Below are positions 27,035-36,727 of a DNA stretch of 51,576 bases, in pieces; the stretch's first letter is position 1; every line of letters starts with the position of its first letter. The notes beneath the pieces are model-generated. The model saw only the letters and a program-made list of their open reading frames with translations. It had not been told where the DNA came from and ran no database searches. The position numbers and the translations under genes are program-made. Location of the stretch: assembly GCA_020627785.1 (NCBI GenBank), contig JAHDGF010000034.1, positions 1-51,576 on the forward strand. Reading direction: 5' to 3'. Origin of the DNA: Saprospiraceae bacterium (GTDB lineage: Bacteria; Bacteroidota; Bacteroidia; Chitinophagales; Saprospiraceae).

Positions 27035-28294
27035 CTAGTTATCTGATTGGAAAACCTCAAAATCAAATAATAATGAGAATCTCAATGTATTATCAAGTGG
27101 GTTTCTAGTGTTACTTGTTGGTACTAAATATGAAATATCAAATCCAAATACATTGTACTTAAGCCCAGCTCCAACGGTCAAAAATTGACGATCACCTTTT
27201 AATGGATTTTCAAAATAATATCCTGCTCTTACTGCGAATTGTTTATCATACCAGTATTCAACACCTATGGAGTAATTGAATTCCTGTAGCTCTTCTGAAA
27301 AACCACCTTGTGCATCTCCCCAAGACCCTATAATTCCAGAAAATAAAGGTTTTTCTCTATAATCAGCAACTCCAGTCTCCCCAGTTTGATCCCATTCAGG
27401 ATTAGCGACGGTAGTTTCAACTCCATTTTCTATTACTTTCAGTTGTTGCGAAACTGGTGTAGGAATCATCAACTTATTTACGTCAAATGCAAAGCTAAAG
27501 GTGTTGAACTCATCAAAATCCATTTCCAAAGCTGCTCCTAATCCAAAATTTGTAGGGATAAAATCTCTTGTTGTATTTCTTGTGTAGGTTACTTTATTAC
27601 CGATGTTGGTAATCGCAGCACCTATTCTCAATCGACTATCGTATAGACCTACTTGAACTTCATTGTTATAAGTAAAAGATAAATCTGCCGCAAATGAGGT
27701 TGCCGTTGTAATATCTATTCCTTCAACAGTCTGTCCAGTGGCTAAATCTGAAAGCATGTATTTTGCTGATAAACCTGCTGAGAAGTTTGAAGCTAACTTT
27801 CTTGTGTAGCCAAATGCTATTTCCCATTCTCTTGGTTGACCCTGGCCTGAAGGATCTCCTTGGGCATCTGTAAAAGTTATATCTCCTAAGGAGAAAAATC
27901 GAATGGATGTGCCTACAGATTGGAGGTCGTCAAGTTTCATATATCCAGAAAGATATATTAGGTAAACATCTGTCAATCCAATATTAGTTAACCAAGGCGT
28001 ATAAGTAAAAGATAATCCTCTTTCTTTACTCATAAATGGAAGCTTAGATGCATTAAAGTGCATGGCATTGTTTCCATTATCGGTTGCTATCCCAGTGTCT
28101 CCCATACTTCCAGCCGCTGCATCCGGTACTATTCTCAAGAATGGTAAGGCTCCTAAAATAGTGTTTGGTAAGCAGTCCCCGTTGGCATCAACGATACATC
28201 CTTTAAGTGGATTAAACTGAGCTTTTGCCTCATTTGAAGAGGAAAGTATTATAACGAAACAAGCAATTATGCTTAGTATTCTATTCATGGTCAC
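27035..28294 (-). CDS. porV: T9SS outer membrane protein PorV (LptO)
   Basis: 419 residues. Signal peptide 1-25 (ending EAKAQ). Then the family hallmark region: LPFLRIVPDAAAGSMGDTGIA at about residues 48-69, a barrel with GLSFTYTPWL and GFDISYLVP, and a C-terminal beta-strand ending in LLFDFEVF. PorV is a FadL-like barrel that carries T9SS substrates from the translocon to the attachment complex with PorU. It is downstream of porU on the same strand with 33 bp between, matching the usual porU-porV pair. A TATATTTG -7-like element at 28308-28315 could give extra transcription, but no -33 box is seen. Confidence 0.95.
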   Translation of the reverse strand: MTMNRILSIIACFVIILSSSNEAKAQFNPLKGCIVDANGDCLPNTILGALPFLRIVPDAAAGSMGDTGIATDNGNNAMHFNASKLPFMSKERGLSFTYTPWLTNIGLTDVYLIYLSGYMKLDDLQSVGTSIRFFSLGDITFTDAQGDPSGQGQPREWEIAFGYTRKLASNFSAGLSAKYMLSDLATGQTVEGIDITTATSFAADLSFTYNNEVQVGLYDSRLRIGAAITNIGNKVTYTRNTTRDFIPTNFGLGAALEMDFDEFNTFSFAFDVNKLMIPTPVSQQLKVIENGVETTVANPEWDQTGETGVADYREKPLFSGIIGSWGDAQGGFSEELQEFNYSIGVEYWYDKQFAVRAGYYFENPLKGDRQFLTVGAGLKYNVFGFDISYLVPTSNTRNPLDNTLRFSLLFDFEVFQSDN

Positions 28295-28327
28295 ATTTTA
28301 ATTCGGGCAAATATAAGTTATTATAAT

Positions 28328-31300
28328 TTATTTTAATATAAGTAGCTTTTGAAAATCACTTTCTAAATCGATATCAGCGACCTCGTCCTTTACCTTAATC
28401 TTATACAAATAAACACCTCGGGCAAGACTTGAGCCATAATCATCACGACCATCCCAATGAATATCATCAATTCTAAACCCTTCTGCAAATCGGTTGGTCT
28501 GAATGGATTTAACCAGTTTTCCGCTTAAGGTGTAAATAGAAACGTTAATATCAAGGGACGCATCAACAAGAGAATGTTCAAAACTAAAGTTGGTTGAAGT
28601 AGTGAAGGGATTCGGATAATTCAATAATTGTTCTAATTGGTCTTGATCTTTATCAACAACACGGAATTCTAACTCTTTTTCCGTTGAATTATTGCATATG
28701 TCCCAAGCTTTAATTCTAATAGTATGAACTCCGGGTTCTAAACCATTTAATGGATAGCTCACCTGACCCTTTTTAAAGTTATCAACCTCTGACTCATACC
28801 AATCATTTAATTTAATTTCTTGCGATTCATCATCATCAATAACTGCTGTTATATCATGTCCGATGCTTGTACTACTTATATTTATCCCAAAATCATCTTC
28901 GAGATTAACAATTAGCCTTGGTGTTAGATTGGTTATTCCTCCTGAAACAAATGATTCATCATTCATAAATATTTCCATTTGAGGTCCAATGTCATCGGTA
29001 ATATCAACATTAGATGATCCACCTATAATAATATTATTATTTACACCTCCAGCTTCCTCTCCCATACCGTCAGTGGCATAAAGACTCAACCTGCCGGGTC
29101 CATAATTAAAGTTGATTTCCTTAGGTATTAAGAATTCGACTTCAAATTGACCAGCGTTTAATGTAGCCTTTCCTTTAAATAAAATGTTATTCTGAACATC
29201 GAAAGAACGAACGTTGCTTCTTTCATTATTAGCCAAAGTTTTAGCTTGAGTCACTTTATCAAAAAGAGTAATTGAAACAGTCCCATTAAAACCATTTAAA
29301 GTTTGACCTCCATCATCTTCTACATGTCCTTTTAATCTCACAGTTTCTAGGGCGCTTAAAGTGTCAATGTTTAACGTGTCAACAGGTAAACCATTAATCT
29401 CATCAATGACAACATTATGCTGTGGTGCGCCTAATCTTAGGGTAGGGTCACCAATCAGAGAAAATTTTCTAACATTTTGACTGTTGGTTTCCGTATTTTT
29501 TGCTTTTTGAATAATGTCACCAAGTCTTAAATAGTCGCCAACTTCTTTTTTAAAGACATTGTCAAAAACCGACTGCGTTAATCTTGCATTTTGAGAAGCA
29601 AATACTGCTCTGGTTGTTGTAAATAATGCAATAGCACCACCGTCAGGATTTAGGATAGCTTCCTCACCAGCTGTAATGATTGCTGGGTCATCATACCCAG
29701 TGAAAGAACAGGTCGCAGTTATTATAAGCGGAAGCCGGTCATAATTGGTCCAGTTTCTCACATCTTCAGCTAGCAATACTCTTTCTTGAGCTAATCCCCT
29801 TGGGCCACCATGACCTAGATAGTTGTAAATCAATAATCCTTTATCAACCAACTCAGCGATTTTGGATTTAGCTTCTGGATATCTTTCTCCTCCAGGAGTG
29901 GACTCTTGAACAAACGCATCAAAATAAACCTTACGTTGGTTAAATAATGGGAATGAATCATTAACTGTCACAGCAATTTCATCTGCATCATCGATGTGTG
30001 TATTGGTATCTTCATCATCTGCAGAAAAACAAATATTTAATTTCCAATCCCCAAATTCTTCAGTCCCCGTTTCGTAGTGAATGATCTTATTGACAACATC
30101 CAATCCTTCTTGGTTTGTTTTTATTGGAATTCTCCCGATGGCAATATCCAACGTTCCTCTAACGCCGACACCTTCAGAACTGTCTAAGAGAGCAAAATAA
30201 TCATCGTATGGAAATGCATCAATTGGGTCTAAAGATTCATCAGTTTCAAAAGTTGGGACAAAATTATTTCTAGGTATGTCTTGGACTATTCCCCTGTAAT
30301 CATAAGTAGCATCACCAAAGAGCAATAAATACTTGAAGCTTTCAGTATTGAGATATAAATATCTCGCAAAATCACGTAAAGCAGTTGGGTCTTGCCTTCC
30401 ACTTGAGAATTCATTATATATCTGAGAAATTTCCACTGTTTGAACTCGCAACGGGTCATAATTCCTTCGATGCTCCGCCAACAGATTTGCTGCTTCTTCA
30501 AAATCTTTGTGATAGACAATTGCGAAATCTATGTCCTTTATATCTTTTAAATTTTGGTTTTCTATTTGTCCAATTAAACTTGGAACTTCAAAATTTCCAT
30601 TGATATCAAAAAGTCGGAATTGCTTTACAATACCATCTGTATTAAAAGAATAAACTTCATTTGCCGGAAGGCAAATAACAGGACTTTCAAAGTCTGTTAC
30701 ATCCCATAACTGCTTACCTGAGAATTGACTTGTATTCAAACCCGCCACACTTTGATTTTTCGAATCAAGATGCATCAAAAGTTCATTGTTTTCGTTTTTG
30801 AATTCCTCTTCAGAAATTAATTGTATATAATCCAACCATCCTTCATCTGTAGATTCACTGGGATTGTAAGTAACTGAAATTGAAGGTGAATTTCCAATTT
30901 CCAATTCATCTTCAAAGGCCGCAATGTGGGCATAAGGATATTCAACATCACCTATATCCGTTGCAAAAATTGATCTGTTATAGTTCTGTCCATTAATATT
31001 GAAACTTACTGTTGTTACATTGTCTGACCTTCCGGCAAATACAGCATTAATTAGAACGGAGCTTCCAGCTTTTGGACTTACATTCCTAAAACTTGCGCTG
31101 AAGTCTTGTTCCCATTCATTGGCAAAAGCTTCTCCGAACCATCGTTTTCCTGAACCTTGCGTAGAACCACTGCTTCCTAAAAGATTTTCAAGGTCTGTTT
31201 CATGTTTGTGGATTTTGTGAGTACTTGTATAAATCTCTTCTGCATTACCTACGGAATTTTTTTCTTGAATTCTTTTTCCGTCATTCTGGTTAAGCTTTAT

Positions 31301-31747
31301 GTAAAAGTAATTTTGAGTATCGTAGATGTTGATTTGTTGTAGCGGTTGATCAATTGACCAAATTTCAGGATCTAATTCCCATTTCATATTTTCTGGGCCT
31401 GGAGCATAAAAATAAACAGCATCTTCATTGTTGAAACTCCCATCACCTGAACCACTGACATAAATAGCCATTTCTTCTGGATCAATAAAACGGGGCACAC
31501 TGTTTAATGATGGCGTCATACCACCACCATTACTGAAAATTTGAATTTTATTCGGGTCAATTTCGCTAATTGATTTTCCGAGATTTTCTTGGAAGAAATT
31601 TGCATCCAGCGTATAAATGCCAGATTTATTAACCGCTATTTTAAAAATTTCACCTTCTGCAAGACTTGACTGGGCAAAAGTGCCAGTTGCGTGAATGGAA
31701 AGTAATAAAACAATAAATAAAAGTGTTAGTTTACAGAATTGAAGCAT
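28328..31747 (-). CDS. porU: T9SS sortase PorU
   Basis: 1139 residues, usual for the family. Signal peptide 1-25. An N-terminal beta region, then the peptidase C25-like catalytic core with His646 in YLGHGG and Cys680 in TATCSFTG, the expected catalytic pair. The C-terminal part has an Ig-like domain and a sorting domain with YPNPF, SIYTLSGK and GVYLYKIKV. PorU removes the C-terminal signal of exported proteins and attaches them to the cell surface as part of the attachment complex. It heads the porU-porV unit and is divergent from the PorP/SprF-like gene; the 97-bp gap must hold both promoters. Confidence 0.95.
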   Translation of the reverse strand: MLQFCKLTLLFIVLLLSIHATGTFAQSSLAEGEIFKIAVNKSGIYTLDANFFQENLGKSISEIDPNKIQIFSNGGGMTPSLNSVPRFIDPEEMAIYVSGSGDGSFNNEDAVYFYAPGPENMKWELDPEIWSIDQPLQQINIYDTQNYFYIKLNQNDGKRIQEKNSVGNAEEIYTSTHKIHKHETDLENLLGSSGSTQGSGKRWFGEAFANEWEQDFSASFRNVSPKAGSSVLINAVFAGRSDNVTTVSFNINGQNYNRSIFATDIGDVEYPYAHIAAFEDELEIGNSPSISVTYNPSESTDEGWLDYIQLISEEEFKNENNELLMHLDSKNQSVAGLNTSQFSGKQLWDVTDFESPVICLPANEVYSFNTDGIVKQFRLFDINGNFEVPSLIGQIENQNLKDIKDIDFAIVYHKDFEEAANLLAEHRRNYDPLRVQTVEISQIYNEFSSGRQDPTALRDFARYLYLNTESFKYLLLFGDATYDYRGIVQDIPRNNFVPTFETDESLDPIDAFPYDDYFALLDSSEGVGVRGTLDIAIGRIPIKTNQEGLDVVNKIIHYETGTEEFGDWKLNICFSADDEDTNTHIDDADEIAVTVNDSFPLFNQRKVYFDAFVQESTPGGERYPEAKSKIAELVDKGLLIYNYLGHGGPRGLAQERVLLAEDVRNWTNYDRLPLIITATCSFTGYDDPAIITAGEEAILNPDGGAIALFTTTRAVFASQNARLTQSVFDNVFKKEVGDYLRLGDIIQKAKNTETNSQNVRKFSLIGDPTLRLGAPQHNVVIDEINGLPVDTLNIDTLSALETVRLKGHVEDDGGQTLNGFNGTVSITLFDKVTQAKTLANNERSNVRSFDVQNNILFKGKATLNAGQFEVEFLIPKEINFNYGPGRLSLYATDGMGEEAGGVNNNIIIGGSSNVDITDDIGPQMEIFMNDESFVSGGITNLTPRLIVNLEDDFGINISSTSIGHDITAVIDDDESQEIKLNDWYESEVDNFKKGQVSYPLNGLEPGVHTIRIKAWDICNNSTEKELEFRVVDKDQDQLEQLLNYPNPFTTSTNFSFEHSLVDASLDINVSIYTLSGKLVKSIQTNRFAEGFRIDDIHWDGRDDYGSSLARGVYLYKIKVKDEVADIDLESDFQKLLILK

Positions 31748-31844
31748 AGTGATTTACTGATCTTGCTGATAAATAATTCAAACGGAACCTTTGTCCAAGT
31801 ATTGTAAATGCAAAGAAAATCTTAAAAAGATTAAAATCATAACG

Positions 31845-32852
31845 TTGAATAAGACCAAATACACTCTTTTTTACCTTTTAATGTTGGTTTCTTGTGCCAT
31901 TAATGGTCAAGATTTGGTGTTCTCTCAATTTTACAATTCGCCTCTGAATTTAAATCCAGCCTTAACTGGAACGAACACCTTTGCTCAGTTTAATGCCAAT
32001 TATAGATTACAATGGCCTGGCCTATCAAAAGTTTATGAATCCTTTACCCTGGGGTACAATCAGTACTTCAGAGATATTAATAGTGGATTTGGTGTAAATA
32101 TAGTATCTGACAATAGCGGAGATGGAGCACTTCAATTCTTGAATGTAGCGGGTAATTACATGTATAGATTAAGCCTCGCTGGAGATTTGCAGCTAAGAAT
32201 TGGTTTAGAGGTGGGCTTTGGTCAGAACAGACTAAACTACAATCAACTGATTTTTGGGGATCAAATTGATATTTCAGGACCAATAAATGCTGGCGGAGGA
32301 ATTATCGCAAGCAATGAAATTCCACCCAATAGTTTGAATAAAGGCTACCTGGATTTAGGTACAGGATTTATGGTTTACAACAAGAATTGGTTTGTTGGTT
32401 TAACAATGAAACATTTAAATACTCCTGATAATGGGTTCTTACTCACGAATAATGTAGGAAAAATAGGGCTTCCTTTGCTTTTTAACTTACATGGAAGCTA
32501 TCAATACGTTTTCGATATAGGCAATAAACAAACAAACCCATCGTTTTTATCACCAAGTATATTACTTGCGAGGCAAGGTGACTTTTGGCAATTTAATGTT
32601 GGTTCTTATGTTCAACTCCGGAATTTTGTTGGAGGAGTTTATTATAGACATGCTCAAACTAATCCAGATGCATTAATTATTTCTGCAGGAGTGAACCTTA
32701 ACACCATTAAAATCACCTACAGTTACGATATAACCCTCTCTGAATTAGCGCTGTCCTCAGGTGGTGCTCACGAGATAGGATTAATATACAATTTGATAAC
32801 AAAAGAGCAACAATATTCAAAACTGGATGACTGTTTACAGTTATTCAGGTAG
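31845..32852 (+). CDS. PorP/SprF family T9SS membrane protein
   Basis: 335 residues from a TTG at 31845, which puts a signal peptide at the N-terminus (ending CAINGQD). A TTG further upstream (31791) would give an odd lysine-rich leader. The body matches PorP/SprF: DLVFSQFYNSPLNLNPALTGT at the mature start, NYRLQWP, and GGVYYRHAQTNPDALI. These outer membrane proteins usually partner a specific large adhesin such as SprB, and help its T9SS export. No large SprB-like gene is adjacent, so the partner is unclear. It is divergent from porU and followed by gldJ (71 bp). Confidence 0.9.
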   Translation: MNKTKYTLFYLLMLVSCAINGQDLVFSQFYNSPLNLNPALTGTNTFAQFNANYRLQWPGLSKVYESFTLGYNQYFRDINSGFGVNIVSDNSGDGALQFLNVAGNYMYRLSLAGDLQLRIGLEVGFGQNRLNYNQLIFGDQIDISGPINAGGGIIASNEIPPNSLNKGYLDLGTGFMVYNKNWFVGLTMKHLNTPDNGFLLTNNVGKIGLPLLFNLHGSYQYVFDIGNKQTNPSFLSPSILLARQGDFWQFNVGSYVQLRNFVGGVYYRHAQTNPDALIISAGVNLNTIKITYSYDITLSELALSSGGAHEIGLIYNLITKEQQYSKLDDCLQLFR

Positions 32853-32923
32853 TATGGTACGATTTCTGAACTATTTTTGTTTATTTTATTATATTTGGCA
32901 GGCAATTAAAAAATTTTCTGGAA

Positions 32924-34429
32924 ATGAGACTTGACCTAAAATCTATCATTTTTTTCCTTTCCCTTGTGGTATTCTTGGGAGCTTGTAAAAGCAGCAGCAA
33001 GAATGAAAAATCCAGCGCTACTGGATGGGAATACAATAACCCTGAATATGGAGGCTTCGAAAAGCTCCAATATGAAGGGCAACAAGCAGGACCTAACCTT
33101 GTTCTTATCGAGGGAGGAACGTTTACAATGGGAACAACCCAAGAAGATGTCACTTACGAATGGAATAATATTCCAAGAAGAGTAACAGTTTCGTCTTTCT
33201 ACATGGACGAAACAGAAGTAAGTAACATTAACTGGAAAGAATATGTCGAGTGGACGAAACGTACCTATCGATCTTACCCGCAAATCTGGAGAGATGCCCT
33301 TCCTGATACTCTTGTTTGGAGAGAAGAGCTTTCATTCAATGAACCATTAGTCGAAACATACTATAGACATCCAAGTTATGATGACTATCCAGTAGTAGGC
33401 GTATCATGGCTACAGACCCAAGAGTTCTGTAAGTGGAGAAGCGATCGAGTAAACGAAGGTATTTTAGTAGAAAGAGGAATCTTGAACTTGAACGTTAATG
33501 AACAGGTAGATAGTGAATCATTTACCACAGGAGCCTACTTGGAAGGACAATATCAAGGGAGTGTTAGAAAGAATTTAGAGGATTTAAATTCAGGTGGAGA
33601 AAGACCTGTGAAATTTGAAGACGGAATCTTATTGCCTGAATACAGACTTCCTACCGAAGCTGAATGGGAATATGCTGCGCTTGCACTTCAAGGAAATAAA
33701 TCAGTTTCTTCTGATGAGGTTATCACAGATCGAAGATATTTCCCTTGGAATGGTAATACTGCGAGATATAGATTAAACGATAAATACCAAGGAGATATCC
33801 TAGCAAACTTTAAGAGAGGTAGAGGGGATTACATGGGTATGGCAGGTAACTTAAATGATAAAGCATCAGGTCCTGCTCCAGTCTTCCAATATATACCTAA
33901 TGATTATGGTCTTTTCAACATGGCTGGTAATGTAAACGAATGGTGTCAAGATGTTTACCGTCCATTAACTAGTTCAACGCTAAGCGATGCGGAAAACCAT
34001 GATTTAAATTCATTTAGAGGTAATGAGTTTAAAGAATTGATCAGAGATGAAGAAGGTAGACCAATTGAAAAAGACAGCATGGGTAGACTACAATACCAAT
34101 TAGTTGAAGATGACACTTTAGGATATAGAGAAAACTATAGAAAAGGAGATGTAAGAAACTATGGTGATGGAGATAACGAAGATTTCATCAAATATGGCTA
34201 TGGAGAATATACGCTTATCAGTGATCAGTCTAGAGTAATCAAAGGCGGTGGCTGGGAAGATAGATTGTTCTGGTTAGCTCCAGGTACTCGAAGATTTAAG
34301 CATGAAGAAAAAGCGGATAGAGATCTCGGTTTCAGATGTGCTATGATTAGAGTGGGAGGAGAGTCTGGAAACGATGATATGGGGGGTAACAGCTTCGGAA
34401 AAGCATCTAAGAAAAGAAGATTTAAATAA
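32924..34429 (+). CDS. gldJ: Gliding motility lipoprotein GldJ
   Basis: 501 residues. A lipoprotein signal peptide ends in LGACKSS (Cys21). The rest is a formylglycine-generating-enzyme-like (SUMF1) domain: GGTFTMGTT, YMDETEVSN, YPVVGVSW, YRLPTEAEWEYAA, GLFNMAGNVNEWCQDVYRP and VIKGGGWED, ending with GFRCAMIR. The family-specific insert and overall length are those of GldJ and not of a sulfatase activator. GldJ stabilises other Gld proteins and is required for gliding and T9SS secretion. It lies between the PorP/SprF-like gene and murF, an arrangement I recognise from other gliding Bacteroidota. Cysteines of a catalytic sulfatase activator are not evident. Confidence 0.92.
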   Translation: MRLDLKSIIFFLSLVVFLGACKSSSKNEKSSATGWEYNNPEYGGFEKLQYEGQQAGPNLVLIEGGTFTMGTTQEDVTYEWNNIPRRVTVSSFYMDETEVSNINWKEYVEWTKRTYRSYPQIWRDALPDTLVWREELSFNEPLVETYYRHPSYDDYPVVGVSWLQTQEFCKWRSDRVNEGILVERGILNLNVNEQVDSESFTTGAYLEGQYQGSVRKNLEDLNSGGERPVKFEDGILLPEYRLPTEAEWEYAALALQGNKSVSSDEVITDRRYFPWNGNTARYRLNDKYQGDILANFKRGRGDYMGMAGNLNDKASGPAPVFQYIPNDYGLFNMAGNVNEWCQDVYRPLTSSTLSDAENHDLNSFRGNEFKELIRDEEGRPIEKDSMGRLQYQLVEDDTLGYRENYRKGDVRNYGDGDNEDFIKYGYGEYTLISDQSRVIKGGGWEDRLFWLAPGTRRFKHEEKADRDLGFRCAMIRVGGESGNDDMGGNSFGKASKKRRFK

Positions 34430-34454
34430 ATAGCTTCTTTAGAAATAATATTTT

Positions 34455-34492
34455 AAATAGTCTCTGCATCTTGTGCAGAGACTATTTTTTTT
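34455..34492 (+). terminator. Intrinsic terminator ending directly at the murF start codon
   Basis: A perfect 14-bp stem AAATAGTCTCTGCA / TGCAGAGACTATTT with loop TCTTG, followed by eight T (34485-34492, the first three shared with the stem). The next three bases are the murF ATG. It ends gldJ transcription, but leaves no leader for murF downstream of it. Confidence 0.85.
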
Positions 34493-35764
34493 ATGATACT
34501 GCAGGATTTATATAGCGTATTCTTGAATTCCACCGGTGTATGCACTGATACAAGGAATATCCAAAAGGGCAATTTATTTTTTGCACTGAAAGGGGCAAAT
34601 TTTAACGGTAATAAATACGCCACCGAGGCCCTAAATAAAGGTGCCATAGCAGCAGTTGTAGACGAATGGACAGATTCAATAACTTCTGATATAATTGTTG
34701 TAGAAGATGTTCTTCAGACCTTATCTGAACTAGCTAAGTGGCATAGAAATAAGTTAGGGCTGCCAATTATTGCCATAACTGGTTCAAATGGTAAAACCAC
34801 TACGAAAGAATTATGTGCTTCCGTGTTGAAACAGAAGTACGAAATTAGTTTCACGCAAGGAAATTTAAATAATCATATAGGCGTGCCTTTAACTCTTTTA
34901 AGTTTGACCTCAAAAACTGAGATTGGGATAATTGAGATGGGGGCTAATCATCAGAGAGAAATTGCTCATCTTTGCAATTTAGCACAACCTGACTTCGGTA
35001 TTATTACCAACATAGGTAAGGCGCATTTAGAAGGTTTTGGCGGGCTAGAGGGCGTGAAAAAAGGAAAGGGTGAGATGTATGATTATCTAAAGGAAAATGA
35101 TAAAACTATTTTCTTTAATGCCTCTGATGAGACTTTAGTGGAAATGGTTGGTGAGTATGATAAGAGCATCCCATATCAACCTTCCAATTACAGTTTTGAA
35201 CAGACCATTGATAATAAATTAAATGTTCATTGGGATCAAGAAAAAATTAGGACAAACCTCACCGGTAAATACAATCAATATAATATCGCAACGGCGATTG
35301 CCCTTGGAGAATATTTTGATTTGAGCCTGCCCTCAATCAAAGAAGGTTTAGAGAATTATGTACCTCAAAATAATAGGTCTCAAATATTAATTAAAGAGAA
35401 TCGTTCATTCATACTTGATGCGTACAATGCCAATCCTAGCAGTATGAATGAAAGCTTAGCTAACTTCAGCCAAATTATCAACAATGCAAAATTTCTAATA
35501 TTGGGCGATATGCTTGAATTAGGTGAATTTGCTTTAGAAGAACATCAAAGAATAGTAGACAAGCTCTATACGATGGACTTTAACTCAGCTCATCTCATAG
35601 GAAAGTATTTCAATTCTATGTTCATAAAGGATGATCGGATAAAGACCTATCCTGAAATTCAATCCTTAAGAAAAGACCTAGGCATAAAATCTTTACCAGA
35701 AGAATCAATAACTCTTCTCAAAGGGTCTAGAAAGCTGAAGTTAGAAAGTTTCCTCGACGATTAA
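34493..35764 (+). CDS. murF: UDP-N-acetylmuramoyl-tripeptide:D-alanyl-D-alanine ligase MurF
   Basis: 423 residues. Cytoplasmic ATP-dependent ligase that adds D-Ala-D-Ala to the UDP-MurNAc-tripeptide. N-terminal substrate domain: STGVCTDTRNIQKGNLFFAL. Mur ligase central domain: ITGSNGKTTTKE (residues 95-106, the ATP loop), FTQGNLNNHIGVPLTLL, GIIEMGANHQREI and GKAHLEGFG. C-terminal domain: LDAYNANPSSM, LILGDMLELG. The start at 34493 is fixed by the good N-terminal match, although it follows the terminator T-tract with no room for a ribosome binding site that lies outside the hairpin. Convergent with the next gene. Confidence 0.95.
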   Translation: MILQDLYSVFLNSTGVCTDTRNIQKGNLFFALKGANFNGNKYATEALNKGAIAAVVDEWTDSITSDIIVVEDVLQTLSELAKWHRNKLGLPIIAITGSNGKTTTKELCASVLKQKYEISFTQGNLNNHIGVPLTLLSLTSKTEIGIIEMGANHQREIAHLCNLAQPDFGIITNIGKAHLEGFGGLEGVKKGKGEMYDYLKENDKTIFFNASDETLVEMVGEYDKSIPYQPSNYSFEQTIDNKLNVHWDQEKIRTNLTGKYNQYNIATAIALGEYFDLSLPSIKEGLENYVPQNNRSQILIKENRSFILDAYNANPSSMNESLANFSQIINNAKFLILGDMLELGEFALEEHQRIVDKLYTMDFNSAHLIGKYFNSMFIKDDRIKTYPEIQSLRKDLGIKSLPEESITLLKGSRKLKLESFLDD

Positions 35765-35773
35765 TTTTTCAAT

Positions 35774-36727
35774 CTAGCTTAAACAGTATTTATATAATCT
35801 ATCAGGTATGTTTCCTGCACGTGATTGCATGAAGTCTTCATACATGCAGGGATGATAGTCATCATTTTCTCCATATTTCATCCACCATTTTCCTGATTTC
35901 TCTCCTTTTAAAAAGGTGATGGGTTCTTCAAAGTATTCGGTATTCACAACGTAACTGATATGATCATCTTCTGCTGGATCCTCATAGTTAAGGCACAAGA
36001 TGCCCTCTACATAGTACCATGCCATAGTAGAAACACTTTGACCAAATTCATTGGTTACATTTCCAAAAGAAAACTGAGGCTGTAAATTTGGAAATTGTAT
36101 GCATTTCATTGATTCACTTAAGCCAGCATATCTAGTAATTTGAGATGCTTCTTCTAATGTGATCCCGACCATATTACTAGCTTCAATTCCTAGGTCACTC
36201 ATACGAATGGCATTTAGGTTGAATATCATTTGTGAACATTCTCTTAGAAGAGGCTCCACCATTCTTAGATTACTTCTTAATTCACCTAAGGATACATTTT
36301 GAAATTCATCCGCTTGATTGTAATCTTTTAAGTTGGACTTATGTCTTTGGTATGAAATATATCTTTCATTCACTTTATTTTCTAGTCTTTGGCCAACTAC
36401 TGCGGTCGTGCTTTGGAAAGAAAGAGGTTTTCCACCTATGATAATAAGATTTGTGCTGCTTTTTAATGTCTCAATGTTTCCTTCAAGGTTTTTATCATTT
36501 TTCAATAATCCAAGGTCACAGATTGGAAGTTGGAAATGATCTTCTAAAGCATAAAATCTATTTCTAAAAGCGGTTAGGCTAGGTTCATCTAACCCAACTA
36601 TTGCTAACTGAAAATCTGATAATGAATGAAGATTGGAATCAAAAAATGTTAATCTTTCGAAGATAGAACCAGCTTTCGCCCGTCCTAAAACGTACTCGTC
36701 GTACATGAGTGGATTTAAAAATTGCAT
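35774..36727 (-). CDS. Ureohydrolase (arginase/formimidoylglutamase)-fold protein with degenerate metal site
   Basis: 317 residues. The layout follows the Bacteroidota formimidoylglutamase/arginase-like branch: FQLAIVGLDE, IIIGGKPLSF, a region FNLNAIRMSDLGIEAS, GITLEEASQITRYAGLS, AWYYVEGILCLN, and the tail KWWMKYGENDDYHPCMYEDF. In active ureohydrolases the metal ligands come from an early His, DxHxD and a later DxD motif; here I see no DxHxD, and the place of the DxD is FNLNAI. So it is probably not an active manganese hydrolase. Function unknown. It is convergent with murF (9 bp between stops). Confidence 0.65.
   Translation of the reverse strand: MQFLNPLMYDEYVLGRAKAGSIFERLTFFDSNLHSLSDFQLAIVGLDEPSLTAFRNRFYALEDHFQLPICDLGLLKNDKNLEGNIETLKSSTNLIIIGGKPLSFQSTTAVVGQRLENKVNERYISYQRHKSNLKDYNQADEFQNVSLGELRSNLRMVEPLLRECSQMIFNLNAIRMSDLGIEASNMVGITLEEASQITRYAGLSESMKCIQFPNLQPQFSFGNVTNEFGQSVSTMAWYYVEGILCLNYEDPAEDDHISYVVNTEYFEEPITFLKGEKSGKWWMKYGENDDYHPCMYEDFMQSRAGNIPDRLYKYCLS

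Noticed and set aside
32924..34429. Sulfatase-modifying (formylglycine-generating) enzyme
   Set aside because: The length, lipoprotein signal and neighbours are those of GldJ, and no paired catalytic cysteines were found.
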